Part shown: one piece after another, positions 1 to 13,362 of the stretch
Layout of the letters: each line of letters begins with the position of its first letter
Numbering within the stretch: the first letter of the stretch is position 1
Assembly (NCBI RefSeq): GCF_001039355.2
Contig: NW_019775776.1
Coordinates: 1-64,000, forward strand
Direction of reading: 5' to 3'
From: Lingula anatina
Taxonomy: Eukaryota; Brachiopoda; Lingulata; Lingulida; Lingulidae
Length of the DNA: 64,000 nucleotides
Program-made: the position numbers and the translations under genes
Notes under the pieces: generated by a model
What the model was told of the DNA's origin: nothing
Database searches by the model: none
The model's input: the letters and a program-made list of their open reading frames with translations, nothing else

Positions 1-56
1 TTTAAGTTCAATTTAAAGCGAGGGTGGATTCCAAGTAATGCAGACATATTTACAGT

Positions 57-1015
57 CCAGATCCCAATCTAGTCCACTTTTCAAGTGGCCCAGACCACAT
101 CCCAATTGTGTCTTTTCATTGTTAACAGCATAATGAGCATGTTAATTGGCCAAGTAATTTACAGGTGAGCTGCCAGTATACATCTTAACCTATGACAGCA
201 TGGAACAATGATAAAATAGCTCTTTTAAGGCATAATACATTTTGGAAAAGTATAGAATAAAGAATATATTGGTATCATGCTAATGTAACATTGTTTAAGA
301 ATGTATTTTATTTTTAAAATAATACCAAATACAATTGTTCAAACCTACACAATTGATGTTGGTCATTTCACAGCTGTTTTCAGGCAACTTTTTTATCAGG
401 TACAGTGACTGTGATAAGGTTGATCATACATTTCAGATCGGTTTTTCACATAAACCTTGTGATCTTCATTAATCAATTAAATTTTAAGCAATCACCTGTG
501 AAAAACTCAGGTAGACACCAAGCGAAAGAAAACACTGAGCTCAATTTTTTTCACTTCGATAAAATCCACTTTTTTGTAATTAAAATGACCACTTTACTCT
601 TGGGAAAATGGGCAGGTTTTCATAAAATTAATCCAAATGAAACATTGCTAGCTCTCCCTGCTACACCTTTGATTAAACATTCCTTTACTAGACATTTTAA
701 TCAATCTACTTTTAGTATTGTGATATACCTCTATTATAATGTATTAAATTTTAAAATTAAAATGCTTTCCTTTTAAATATTTATGCAATAATCTTTAAAA
801 ATTGTCCTCAGATGAATACAACTGCATATATTTCAATTGCCACACCTGTAAGTATCATCATATGTGCCTTGATCTATGACATCCCTTATTTAGTTACACA
901 TGCCATACAAACAAACTGGTACCTCACATGCTCATTATGCCATTAACAATGCAAGGACCCAAATGGGATATGGTCTGGGCCACTTAGGAAGTGGACAGAT
1001 TAGGATCTGGCCTGT
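57..1015. mobile_element. Non-autonomous DNA-transposon-like element with ~85-bp inverted ends
   Basis: The left end (about 57-145) and the right end (about 927-1015) are inverted copies: CAGATCCCAATCTAGTCCAC on the left against CAGATCCTAATCTGTCCAC in the reverse complement of the right, continuing through AAGTGGCCCAGACCA and CATAATGAGCATG. The interior shows no transposase; its open frames are AT-rich chance frames. Exact ends and target duplication are not clear. Confidence 0.65.
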
Positions 1016-4000
1016 GATAAACTACTTCTATATACTAATTTCTTAAAGACTAACATAAAGCCAACATGCCAAGGGATAAACCAAAGTGATCATCTGATCA
1101 GCCATAAAAGAACTTTAAAACTGTACCTTCTACAAATTTCTGGTAGTAAATTGACCTAATGATCTGTTCCTCCAGTTTGTAAAAGTCCGTTATGATGTAA
1201 TCATCACTTTACACTTATTGAAATGAGTTACCAAAAATGACTGAGGGTTCTTTATAGCATAGAAAGTGAGCATAAGTATAAAACATCTGTGCAAATATGA
1301 ATTTTCAAACATGATACAATGTTCTTTCGTATTTGTCTAAGTTATACTATTGTTAACTACATGGTGGCATTTGGTTGGGTTTTGTGGCAAAAAATTGACT
1401 TCAAATACATCTTTAAGGCCAGTGTTATTTTGTGTATTGGTATAATTTTTGTATTAAAAGATACTGAAAAATTAGCAAAAAAAAAAAAAATCTCAAAATT
1501 TTTTGCCTTTGCATTGTATTTCTGCATCTACCTAGATACAGTAAACTGAATGACAGATATAATTTTTCTTTTAATTTGACATTATTTTTTATCATCATAT
1601 TTATTTATTTATTTATTATCTATCTGACAAAAAACATTCCTTTCAGATTTTAAACCCAACAATTATAAAAGGTAAAAACAGATTAAGACAGTTTGTTTTA
1701 TTCTGTCATGAAAGGTTTGTTTATGCTTGTTTTCTGTATATAACCTTGAAAATAAAAATTGTAGACTGTTGTTGGAAGAGTTTTTGTTTGAAATACAAAT
1801 ACATGAATACATGCATTCCTCTACATTAACTATATTTGTTTTCTCCCACCTGCATCATTGGCAGGTCAATTTATTTTCCAGATATCTGATATGATGTTTA
1901 CAGGTCTAATTAAAAGGTGTGGTGGATAAAGATGATTTAACTGCTTAGTAAATATTAGCAGAATATTGCTTTAATTATATGCACTGGCCACAGATAGTGA
2001 GAACAATCTAAATTATATGCAAAAAAACAAAGGTATCCTGTACTCCCACTACTTGGCTCCATGTCCCACGCTTATCAATTAGAACAAACTCATAAAGAGC
2101 AATTTGATAACCTTTCTTTGTGTAGAAAATGTGCTTCTTTGATGTTTGCAAGCATCAAAAAACATATTATACAGGGTATCTGCAGACCTTTGACAGATGT
2201 GGTGTACGTGGCTGGCAAACATATACATTTAAAACTCAGGAAAAAAGCTTTCAAATTTTGAAGTTACTGCGCTATATTATTATTATTTCATGATTGCTAT
2301 ATGATAAATATGCCAAAAGAATAGTTTGTTTTTTAGAAGAAATTACTAAATCAAGCATGAATGACTATACATTTCAGCCATCAACCTTATTTATGCAGAT
2401 ATGCATTTGATGCTTAGATTCATAAAAAAAATTAGTTATTGAAATATATCACAAGAAGATATACTTTTGCTGTCAACACACCGTTTTTTTCAGTTTGAAT
2501 TTCACCTGATTATAGTAAAAACTCAAAAAATGACATAGGTCTCCTTACTATGTGAGATGCAACACTGTTTTTGTTTAATTCTTAAAAATGTTTCCTCCAT
2601 AGAGAAAGAAGCATTAATATATAGATATTGCAATATATCACTAATGTAGGGAAGAAAGGGTAAAATTAGAGATGGAAGTTTACATTTGAGTCTTTGCAAC
2701 ATTTCCCTTAATATTTTATTTCTCATGTGTGTATGCAAAAAAAGGGAAGACTTTAAAAACTATAATAAATCACTTTACACTGAATCATAATAAACGGTAC
2801 AAAAGATTTGCATGATCAGAGTTAGATCATGCCAAATTCTAATCTATATTGAATTTGACAATTTAATCTTAATCCCATCCACTGGGATGCTCTGAAACAG
2901 AAAGAAAGCACCTGTGCTGTATGTGAGTGTAACTGAAATAATATTTTAAATTTTATCAATCTAGTATATTGAATTGGACAGTTATCAATTGAGGTGGTCT
3001 ATGCAAAAAAAAAAAATATATATATATATCTAACTGAATATAAGTTATTTGTTTTGTTTAATATTTTATCCCATGTTAAACTCTAGAAATAATACTGCAC
3101 ATATTCATATTAATTATTCAGCAAAACTATGCAAAATCTAGAACTAAGCCCCTTGTCCCATCATCCTATCACAGGTACATTATAAAGAAAAGAGCCATCT
3201 GTAGTTTGTACTTTTTATATTCAGGCTATTCAGAGAAGGACAAATATTGGGTATCACCTAGTGGCAATACTGATCAAAGCTGTCTTTTGGTAATATAGCA
3301 ATGGGACTGATAAACACATCTATGACAGAGATGTTCAGTAATATTGTCATTTATTCAATTTATTCATGCAATTTTGGAATTTTAGAGTTTTTATCACTTA
3401 AGTAGTTACATTTACTTATAAGCTACATCATTGGAGATTTTGATCACAGTATTACCTATCCTTGCCACAAAAGCCACAAAAAGTAACTTCAAAAAATCAA
3501 TGAGTATATTTAGCAAAATTAGCATCTCTGGTGATGTGCTAGTAAGACCATATAATACACAGCCTCATACTGCATGAGGAAAACAGCCTCAGCCTTGAAC
3601 TAAAATCAAGTTTTATAGGATGTTTTCAGTTGTAAAAGGATTGATTTCCTTCAGTCATGGCTTCATCTCCTAATTTAAGTTAAAATCAAAATCAGTATAA
3701 AAATGCATGTTAAAGCTATCTATAGTAAACGCATCTTAATTTACTTTAGTATCTCTACAGGTTACACAATTCATTTGCGCACAATTGACAATTAATATCA
3801 GTATACAAGGTAGCATTCCTCCCCCCCCCCCCCCCCCCCCCCATCTTGCACAATGAAGCCGTCCATGTGCATATCACTCATAGAACTGAAATGATGCCAA
3901 CAGTTATTATGAGTTTCCAGACTTTTTTCACATGTTGCATCAGGAACAATCAGAAAATTTGATTATCAATCAGTAACCTAGCCCCAGCATCACCATTCCT

Positions 4001-5748
4001 CCCCCAAAAGGCATATGCTTTAAATCTCCCCAAAAGGGTATAAGTCTGAACTGTGGGTCAATTCACACCAAATTCTACATTAAACTGGAAATAATATGTC
4101 CCTAGATGTCCTAAAACATAAAAGTGAAGTGCAAGACAAAACTGGTTCCAAAGGGACAAGGTTTAAGTTAAACCTGGCTTAAAAGATACATTATTTAGTT
4201 TAACCCATTGCCTGGCATTAAAGGCACATGTGAAAAGAGAGGTTTAAGTTAAACCTGGTGTAAAAGGTGTAAAGTTTAAGTGAAACTGTGAAAGGGACAT
4301 AGATTGAGTTAAGCTTAAGGTAGACCTGATGTGAAGGGGTGAGCTTAAGTTTAACCTGGTGTAAAATGGACGTGCAAATGGTTCATTTGGTAAGTGATAC
4401 AGTGGAGCCTTATTCTACATGACAAGTTCAAACTGCACATTTTTCAAATTACCTGATTATCAAAACATGTCACTGGTACATGCATGCCTCATAATGCTGG
4501 GGGGGGGGGGGGTTCGAAAGAACCACCCTTTCTGCTGGGAAAAGGTCCACTCTGGATAAAACTTGATCTATGTACTTGAGGAATTTATGGCAAAAGATCC
4601 ACTTTTTCAGAAAATGAACCCCCCCCCCCTCTGAAATTGCTGGCTACGGGCCTGAATTAAGTCATGCTAATGTATTCACTTGACATTTTTTGATCTTGAT
4701 AAAAAAAAAACTGAACCACTATGCGTTAAAATGCTTTGTTGTTTGGTATCAAATGCTGTGATGATTTTTCATCACGTAGCAGCACTTAGCACTCAGGATC
4801 GATCCAAATTACTTGATAAGTCATTTTCAGGTGCTTTAAGTAATTGGTTATGTTGAAACTAAAGAAACACAAAAATGTTTTATAAAGGTGATAAGCCAAT
4901 ACCACAAATAAATAAAATATATTGTGTTATACTTCATAAACCTTTTTTTGTATAACTCTTGATATTAAAAAACTGATATTGTACCACAATTCAGTCATTA
5001 CATAATATTTAGAGTGTGGAATATTTTCCTATTCATTAAACCATCATGTTTCATTCTTTATACTATATGCATAATATTTCAAAAATGATATGGCATAATT
5101 AACATGTTTACTAGAATCAATTTTTCAAAAGAAAATATCGAAAAAAGAAAAAGTCTTATTCAATTGCAAAGCACTTTTAAATAGAACCAGAATATATTTG
5201 ACACCAGTGTCAAACTCTTTTCCACGAATCTACCTCATAAATCAAGAAAATCACCATCCAAATTGAACTGCTTGACCAATGCAGCCTCAATCAATACATG
5301 CTTTTCTACTTTCAATTTCTATTTCCATAGTTAGAATCCTTCATTCCTCCTGACAACTCCCAGTCCATACACTATTAAAGTATTAATCCACAGTTGCAGT
5401 ACAGATATCACTGCAGTGAAGCAGTGCTATTTTACCATTTTAGCCCATACAGTAGCATGCTAACATGAATTTATATGAATATTATAAGTTAAATATCAAG
5501 GCTCATATTATTGAGAGAATAGAATGGGAAAAGGAAACCAAAGACCACAGTTATGATAAAACTTGACAAATTACATACATTTGAATGATAAGACAAGCAG
5601 TCAGGGTATGTTGTGTGTGATCACTCCAGTCAATAAGTATGCGATGTACTTTAGTAGTATATGATTGAATACAAAAGATCAGGAAGACTAATGATGACTG
5701 CAAGTTATCATTATTGTTGTTGGATGTCCACATTACTTAAAAATTCTC
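1016..5748. other. Non-coding DNA
   Basis: No convincing exon. It holds a 22-bp poly-C run (3821-3842), A-runs and short TA repeats near 3005-3030, a G-run at about 4500-4512, a C-run near 4619, and a degenerate repeat region at 4140-4370. The sequence GGCTACGGGCCTG at about 4643-4655 resembles the end of a transposable element. Confidence 0.5.
4140..4370. repeat. Degenerate repeats of GTTTAAGTTAAACCTGG
   Basis: The near-palindromic unit (A)GGTTTAAGTTAAACCTGG and variants occur about five times (near 4160, 4235, 4275, 4305, 4345), separated by TGTAAAAGG-type spacers. It looks like an eroded minisatellite or repeat-derived array. Confidence 0.45.
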
Positions 5749-5839
5749 TCACAAGGACTTCATGACTGCAACTTCTTTCTTCTCTGACACAATCAAATCC
5801 TGCCAGCCACCAGTATCATACATCAGTGCTGAGTTGATA
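5749..5839 (-). CDS. Possible terminal coding exon
   Basis: 91 nt after a TTCCATTCCCAG acceptor, entry phase 2, ending in TGA at 5749. It encodes INSALMYDTGGWQDLIVSEK then KEVAVMKSL. The residue mix (GGWQDLIVSEKKEVAV) looks protein-like and the acceptor is good. It is on the same strand as the MSEKKK exon and could be the last exon of that gene across a 17-kb span, but I found no connecting exons. Could also be chance. Confidence 0.35.
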
Positions 5840-6639
5840 CTGGGAATGGAAAGCATTATTTACATACAATCAAGTCTTCCTTTTCTATTAGTGGAAATAA
5901 AAATCAAGAGTACTTTCGTTGCTACCTCAATGAGAAGATAATTGCTTTATGTGCACCCATAAAATTGCATTGCAGTGGAAACTTTCAGTTTGATCTAGTG
6001 GGATTAAAAAAGAATTCAAACAATTTCTAATGTCTGTGAGATATTTGCAGCATTTATAAAGGGCTGAAGAAATCAGTTAAGATTGGAAAAACTTCACATA
6101 ATATAACATAATATAACACCATCTATAGATTACACGAAGTATAAAGTATCAACAGTTTGCTTATGTCTATACTCCATATTATTCAATGCAAAAATAAATG
6201 CAAACTGTGAAAAAAAAATTCCTAGGAAAGTGGAAAGAAAAATATACATACTGATACTGCTACTGTAGTGTATACTCTTTTGTCATTTGGCATGGCAATA
6301 TAAAAATTTGCACAACGGTTTTCTACAAAAATATTTTGTGTATAAGAAAAAACTTTAAAGTGTGTTCAATATGTGCCAGTACAAGATACTGCCTTACAGA
6401 AAGCAAGATGATACCTATCATGGTTTTAGGTTTCTAATGCAATCTGATAAATGTAAAAGCAGGTGAACACCCAGGGTATAACACTGTTTGAAAAACAAGG
6501 ACAAATTAATCTTTTTAAAGATCATTTATTATTTTTGTGGTTTATGTGTTTCATTATTTTTTAAAATTACTATCTAAACATAATTTCATCTGTCTATTAC
6601 CATGTCACTTTGAATTAATCATTTTTTTCTATATTTCAG

Positions 6640-6903
6640 GCAATCGTAGAGAGTGGACAACTTACATGTATGGAGCCTGGCATGACCCGACTGGAAAGGA
6701 CAGAACTTACTGTGAACAGTCAGTGGCTCGCTGAGACTAACTCAGTGTACCAAAAAGTCAAGCACCTTTGTTTTACAGAAGTTGCTAGAGGATTTTTTTT
6801 CAGCCCACAAAAAACAACTGCAGTGAATGATTTTGTAGTTAGTTACAAGAGCTCTGCAGAGCAAGTTTCATATTCAAAGAGAAGCAAATTGACAACATGC
6901 TAA
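6640..6903 (+). CDS. Possible plus-strand terminal exon
   Basis: A textbook acceptor (long T-rich tract, TATATTTCAG/G) at 6639 is followed by an 87-codon open frame starting AIVESGQLTCMEPGMTRLER and ending at a stop at 6903. A second frame also stays open for 32 codons, so the coding frame is not certain. An ATTAAA motif lies about 30 bp after the stop. No upstream exon was found. It may be a non-coding RNA exon. Confidence 0.22.
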   Translation, partial: AIVESGQLTCMEPGMTRLERTELTVNSQWLAETNSVYQKVKHLCFTEVARGFFFSPQKTTAVNDFVVSYKSSAEQVSYSKRSKLTTC

Positions 6904-8833
6904 CAGGCTGATTATATTTTGCAACAAAATTTTATTAAAATAGTTTTCCCAAATATAAGATTGATTTTAAATGGTTTATTTTGATGATTTGTGGCAAGTT
7001 TATTTTTACCTTTGAGCCTTTATTTTTTAATCTACGGAACTTAGGTTTAACTGCAATACTAGTAAATACAGCTGTAAATTTGAAAATGTTATCTGCCCGT
7101 GGATGTGTGAGGAATGTAAGTATTCTTCAAAATGATTTAAGCAGTTAAAATATATAAAATTGGCCCCAAAAGAACATTTTTATTTAAATTTATGGAAAAC
7201 TAGAAGATTTTTTCAACTGAGTTTGGTCTCTCATACAGTTTAAAGATGTTTGTGTTTGAATTCAAATGCACCTAAATACCTGCATGTCAAGGAATAATAC
7301 ATAATTCAAATTGTATTATAAACAATTCAATTGGCTTGTGGCACGTGTGGAAAAAGTGTGCTGGAAACCTAAAATTTTGCAAAGGGAAGGCACTTACTTT
7401 TGGTATGAAATGTGTTAACGATGTCTAAGCAAACTTACCACCAAATTTGAACAGCTGACACCTTCAGATGATGCAAGAGCAAAATTTATTCACATGACAG
7501 GCTGAGATCCTACGTAACAGTATATCTTCAAGATATGTAGACATTCCATTACATATTTCTAGTAATGGAGAAGGTAAAATTAAGTCAACATCATGTGACT
7601 CGTTTCTGAGTGCAAAAGTCGGCAGAAAGACAAATTCTTGTGTACTGACATGGTTAATATAATAACTATTAGCCGTATGAGTGCTATTGTTTGTATTTGG
7701 CTAACTTTTTGAGATTTTGCAAGTGACAGTGCATATTGTCATCTTTCCTATCAAAAGTTGCAGTTTCCCAGTCATTGGGACAGTTTGGTAGGCTGGACAA
7801 ACAAGCACCATTTGAAAAATTTGATCTTTAAGTGGGGGAATTAAGTTTCTGTGCCCACGTGCACCCTACAGATACACACACACAATTTAGAATAGTTCAT
7901 TTAGAAAGCCCTTCCCCCCTCCCCCCCAAAAAAGTAGATCTTAAGTAAAACAGACCTACTTGCTCAAAAGGGTAAGAGCCTGAAAATAGTTTATGTTATG
8001 CCCCACAATAATATCTATATTATTATATTAATATCTCTAATGTCACAAGGGCCTTTACATGGCAGTTCTATATGCTAAGATAAAACTCCAACAAATACTT
8101 CTCTTTCCTGCCTTAAGAATATAATAGGAGCCTATCAGTACATACTTATTGGCCATAAATAAAATTACATCTTCCATAGCCCACTAGCTTCTGCTTAAGA
8201 CTGGCATCTTCAACTTGATGTTTTCAGGTGGAAAAGGATGGCTTAATTCATTTACAATAACATTTAACCTGTTTATAAAGAAGTACTATTTGCCTACTGA
8301 AGCATGGAGGCCACCTATCTAGCCATATGAGGAGTCACGCCAATAACTCACAGAAAGTCTTCCTGGATCAAGGGATTACCTCTATCTTACTTTACAATTT
8401 ACAAAACATTGAAATTGACAATTAATGCTTGGTTGCCCTATGTACAGAAACAAGTGGCCCAGATAAAGCAACAAATAAAAAGGGAGTTCCTGCTCTAAAA
8501 ATGTTAATTTTTATTTTTGTTGTAAGAATATAAAGCATGTCACATAAAAGAAATGTGAAAAGACGATATATGACATTATATTACACGATATAGCTATATT
8601 TTGCCAAATGTAAGCCTTTGAAATGTATTGATCTCCCCTACGAGCATTTCCAAATTTCAATAGGATGATTATATATTCATTCCAAGCTGGCATGTCTTTT
8701 AGGTTAACTACGCTATCATATCATCCCTAAGACAATATCCTTCAAAACAATTCTTATTCTGCTCACAAAGCAGTCTAATCTGTTTATGGCCAAAAAAATC
8801 CTGTCATAGGTCATGACCATGCATAATGCTTAC

Positions 8834-8981
8834 CTTGATTTTTCCTACATGCACCATCCAAACATCCGCATTTGACTATCCAGCACTCCTTGGAACATGT
8901 ACTACCAGCCATTTCTTCTTGCTGGCATAAATCTGACATTGCACATTTACCAACTAGTTGTCCAGCCAAGACTTCTCGTAA
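8834..8981 (-). CDS. Possible cysteine-rich internal exon
   Basis: 148 nt open in one frame, ending at a strong CAAG/GTAAGC donor (phase 1). The reading frame holds seven cysteines in 49 codons (KCAMSDLC...TCSKECWIVKCGCLDGAC), a spacing typical of disulfide-rich extracellular modules. The 5' side is weak: the candidate acceptor near 8982 has a poor pyrimidine tract and a stop lies just upstream. I recognise no family. It sits on the same strand as the exons at 5749 and 23133. Confidence 0.28.
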
Positions 8982-8999
8982 CTCTTAAAGTACTTGTTC

Positions 9000-11900
9000 C
9001 GTATTTAAAACTGAAAAATCAGACCTTCTACTGGGACTATTAAAAATTCCACAACTAAACCTCTGGAGAAATTGCAGTGATTTCATGCAATTGGATCGGA
9101 ATGTGTGGTACTTTTGGGTAGATTTGGTTGGTCCTTTTCTCAGATTAGAGGAGAAAAATCGATGGCAATGCATCTGAAATCTGTATTTTAATTAAATAAA
9201 GGAGAATTTCTTCATACTCTGATTTCCATGTGGTTCACATGAAGTGCCCAGATCTGCCGCAAGTGCCAAAAGCAATCAGAAATCTAGAGCCCTTTGCTTC
9301 ATATTAAATGTGAAAAGGTGAACTGTGAAATTGCCACACAGTTGACAGAATTAAAATATCAAGATTCAATAAAATGATCTTGTCTCTGAGGGATAGGTTA
9401 AATTTTCTTGCAGGAGTGATACAACCAAAGAATTAACTCGTATGGCTTTTTTCAGTGAGGTTTACAGAGATACTGGAGAAACTTGATCTTAAAGCAAATC
9501 TTCTTGGCAGGCTTTGCAACTCAATTTGTTTACAATTATAAACACATTCAGCAAAATATATCAAAAACATCTGAAACTAGAAATTGATTAATTATGTACA
9601 GATTTTGATAAAATTTTCAGGATAGGTCACAGACAGACCAAGGAAGAAATGATAATATTTGAGTGATGATTAAGTAATTAATTAATGGTTTATCATAAGT
9701 TAATTACTTGTCTTGGTGGAGGTTGCTCTCTCTGAGAGAAATTTTGAGTGCTTTTCTCGTTTCAGATGATAAATCCTATTTAAGTTCTAAGTTCTCAATA
9801 TTCTAGCCTTCGCCTCACTGAAATGGAGAGTCTGGTCAGAATTTCACTCTCAATAGTACAGATCAGAAATTAAGAACAAGTGTATAGATAATAATTTTTT
9901 CTGTGTTTTTGGATAAGGTAAACTATGTAACTTGATAATAAAATTCCTGAATTTTCCAGAATTTTTTCATTGTTATATTAAGGTCAAATATGCACCATAA
10001 TATTATTTGCTGTCATATTAGAAAAACTTAAACTCATATTCTGTTACTGAATATAAATGTACACATTCCAAACCAACATCTTTATACTAAAGGGGAAGTA
10101 GGGTGGAAGGGGGTGTACAATATATACACTGAGTATATGCTATTATTCTATAAATATAATTACCTAAGTTCAGTATCTCAAGACTAACAAATTTATTTGG
10201 CTTTCTTTTAATGAGGAGTCCAATGGGACCAGGTTCAGGGGAAATTTAAATACATTTCCATTTAACAAGTAATATTCATGCAGTTATTAAAGATGAAGTT
10301 ATTTAAGGCTCATCTAGACTGCAATTTACTGAATTCCCAATGGGCAGCTAAATGGAATTCAACTCACAGTGAAACCCCATCCAGTTATCTTAACTGTGAC
10401 TATCTCCCTATACTTTCAAAATATTGACTGAACATTTTGATGCTTAATTTCTTAATCAATTTTGTAAGTAAACAATAGTCATATAGGTTTCATGAAATTT
10501 CAAAATGGAGCAATTCAAAATGATTGCTTGCAATTGGTAAATGTAACATTTACAGGGGTATCCAATTCTCTGCTCTTCTGTAGCTATTAAGCTAATATGT
10601 CTGCTGCATGCCTAGAATTAGGATTAGATCAATTAGGATCAAGAGATTGCATAAGTACTATGCCCAGAAAGGAGACTAAGTGTTGGTTGAACCAGGGAAT
10701 TACATCGTAGACGATATTATTCCCTGGTTGAACTTAGTAGAGGATGCGATCTGGGCACCAACAACTGCAAAAAAAAAAAAAAAAAAATTGAAATGTACTA
10801 TGAAAAATGTTATCAGTAAAGTCCAAAATTTTAAATACACAAACCTTGACAAGGGATTGGTAGTCTAATTTATACATTCTCTATACTGTATGAAGACAAA
10901 ACTGGTCTTTAAATCATAATCGACTTAACCTAGACAATGAGGAATTTTAAATGGAGTTTTGCCATAGAAAAAAAACTCTTTAAAATAAAAAACACATTTA
11001 AATGTTTTTTTTAAATGTTTCTTTTAAATACTTTTTTAATTGAGAAAACTAAAAATATAAGTTTGAAACTTCTTACGTCATGCCTGCTGTGCTTGATCTC
11101 ACAGAGATATTTTCAGCATTATGTCTTGGGACCAGTTAAAGATAGCAATGGGGATAGATGAGATAATTATCAGAAAAAGCCATTTCCTGGACCTTTTTCA
11201 TGCCAAATGTGTCAAGCCATCCTCAATCATATCCTCCCCCCCCCCCCCCCCCCCCCCCCCCAATCACATAATGAAGTTCTTGCCCACATGAAGGTAAACA
11301 TTAAACATTACTTGTATACCAATACCAAAAGCGTCCATTGACAACTGAGTCTGGGATTAGCTGCAACTCTCACAATTAAATGGTGTATTGAAATTTCAAT
11401 CATTTATTTGTGGAACACTATGGTACACACTGAGACAGTGTGTTCTTAAACCCAGTGCATTATGCCATTGCTTTAGTTGTTATCAAAAATGCATTCTGGT
11501 TGTTACGGATACAATCCAACACAATTACTCCAGGCCCTATCATGTAAAAACTTTTTTCTTTATTGATTATGGCAAAAAAATATAATCATATTCATCCCGA
11601 CCATGTATATTTATCATTTTTGTTATCATTTTTTAACTACCTATTATCCACCTGAGGCTGGATCAATCATATCATCAAGCTCAGTTATGGTTTTCAATTA
11701 TTTTTAGCTAAAATAATGTTTGTATAGATGAAGTCATATATGCATGTAAATGACACTTCTCCGCCAGTCCTCACATACAGCATATACCTTAGGTTCTCTG
11801 CTATGGGGTTAACTCTATTAGTTCAGCAACAAAAACATGATAAATTCATTCTGTGCCAAAACCCCTAAGGTAGATTGATATGTTAGAATGGTATAATTTG

Positions 11901-12250
11901 GTAAAAATAGCTTTTTCCTCCTTGTTTCTTTTAGGGAAAATGCTTATCTGTAAATGCATTAAAATTCAAAACTTTAAGAGCAAAAACACCCTTTTTAGTT
12001 GTTATATTTACCAATTCACATGCTTCTACTTTTAAGCTCTGATCACAAATATAAGGCAATGATCACAAATATAAGGCTCAAGAAAAACTACATGTATCTG
12101 GTTTGTAAGGCTTGACGATTCGAACATTATTCTGGTATCTTTAAAGGGTAGAAGTAAACAATCTAAAAGCAATAAGCATGATTCTCATACACACAAGTAC
12201 TGCAATTTAAATACAAAAAATTTTGATCAGTTTTAATTTAAAGTGTGCAC
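9000..12250. other. Non-coding DNA
   Basis: No exon that I can support. It contains an A-run at about 10770-10788, a poly-C run at about 11236-11260, and a short inverted repeat (GAACCAGGGAAT against ATTCCCTGGTT) at 10687-10732. Confidence 0.5.
12043..12078. repeat. Short tandem duplication
   Basis: ATCACAAATATAAGGC is present twice in direct order about 20 bp apart. Confidence 0.6.
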
Positions 12251-12299
12251 TAAATGGGCATCTTGTTGTCACCTTCGATTAACAGAGCTTTTCGCAATG

Positions 12300-12540
12300 A
12301 AACAACCAGAGCAACGTGCGCCTCCTGTCAGATTTAATTAATAAGTGCCTTTTTCTGAGTGCCCTTTTGATCGAGCCTCAAGAGCCTTTTGCACTGGACT
12401 GCCCTAAGCGAGGGCACTTTCTGTCAGGGCTCTATAACTCGAAAGCATCGCAAATTGAGATCACACACAAGCATAGCAATCTAATGCTATTTGCAGTGGC
12501 GATTGCGCCCACCCATTAACTCGAAGCCTTAACAACGCAT
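12300..12540 (-). mobile_element. Diverged inverted relative of the LTR at 13363-13803
   Basis: The reverse complement contains CAATTTGCGATGCTTTCGAG followed by TTATAGA and a GGGCACT...GGCACTTATTAA section, matching in order the upstream part of the LTR at 13363-13803 (CAATTTGCAGTGCTTTCAAG, GGGGCACTTGTTTCTATAA). It lacks the downstream half. Likely a partial LTR of the same or a related family in opposite orientation. Confidence 0.4.
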
Positions 12541-12809
12541 TGCAATTATAGCTTTGAATGCTACTAAAATCCAATTGCCGCATATAAAGATGATTTCACA
12601 ACACAATTACACATAATGTAATTTTATTTCAGTATGATGCTAATCAAGAGATTTTATTTATAGAAATATTACAATTACAAATACTGATATCGATATTTAA
12701 AGTGTTTGACACCAGTAACAAAAACAATTTAATAAGCAAAGTGCATGTGTTTGGTCTGACACAATTACTGACACATTGGTGAGTAGTGTTCAGTCCCACA
12801 AGGAAGGTC

Positions 12810-12974
12810 CAGGGGCGTAACCAGACCTTTTAAAATTGTACGCACAGATTTTGAAAATTCCCAGGTACGATTATATTCCGTGAAAAATACACTAAATTTA
12901 TGGAGAATAATATCATGGTTGGCTCAAAAATTGTACGCACAGTGCATCCGTGCGTATGCCTGGTTACGCCCCTG
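12810..12974. mobile_element. 165-bp MITE with CAGGGGCGTAACCAG ends
   Basis: Terminal inverted repeats CAGGGGCGTAACCAG and CTGGTTACGCCCCTG are exact, flanked by AGGTC on both sides (12805-12809 and 12975-12979). Two internal copies of AAAATTGTACGCACAG lie in direct order. No open frame, so it is non-autonomous; superfamily not assigned. Confidence 0.85.
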
Positions 12975-13142
12975 AGGTCATAGTGTGACTGAATGCTTTG
13001 TTTTTGCTTTTTTCATTTTGTGTAGAAAATGAAACTTCTTAACTTATGATTATTATCAATAGACTACGCAGATGAATATTCATCAGAAAATATATATGAA
13101 ATGTTTAATTTTTAAATTTCTATTTATAACAAAACATGACTT

Positions 13143-13195
13143 ACCCAGATAGCAAGATGACGTCGAGCCAACATCTTCTTGCTATCTGGGTTAAG
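13143..13195. repeat. Short hairpin
   Basis: ACCCAGATAGCAAG and CTTGCTATCTGGGTT form an inverted repeat around a ~20-bp loop that also contains a GACGTC site. Possibly the remnant of a small palindromic element. Confidence 0.6.
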
Positions 13196-13362
13196 TAAGA
13201 TTCATGTGAAAATTTACTGCAAGTTTTCCTATCAGAGGTACCGAGTGACTCAATCTTTCATAAGCTTTCATGCTTTGTTATATGCTATTATGGCTAGCAA
13301 CCCAAACTTGCCACCATGTTTAATTACATTTAATTACACTTTAAAATGATGAATTATGCATC

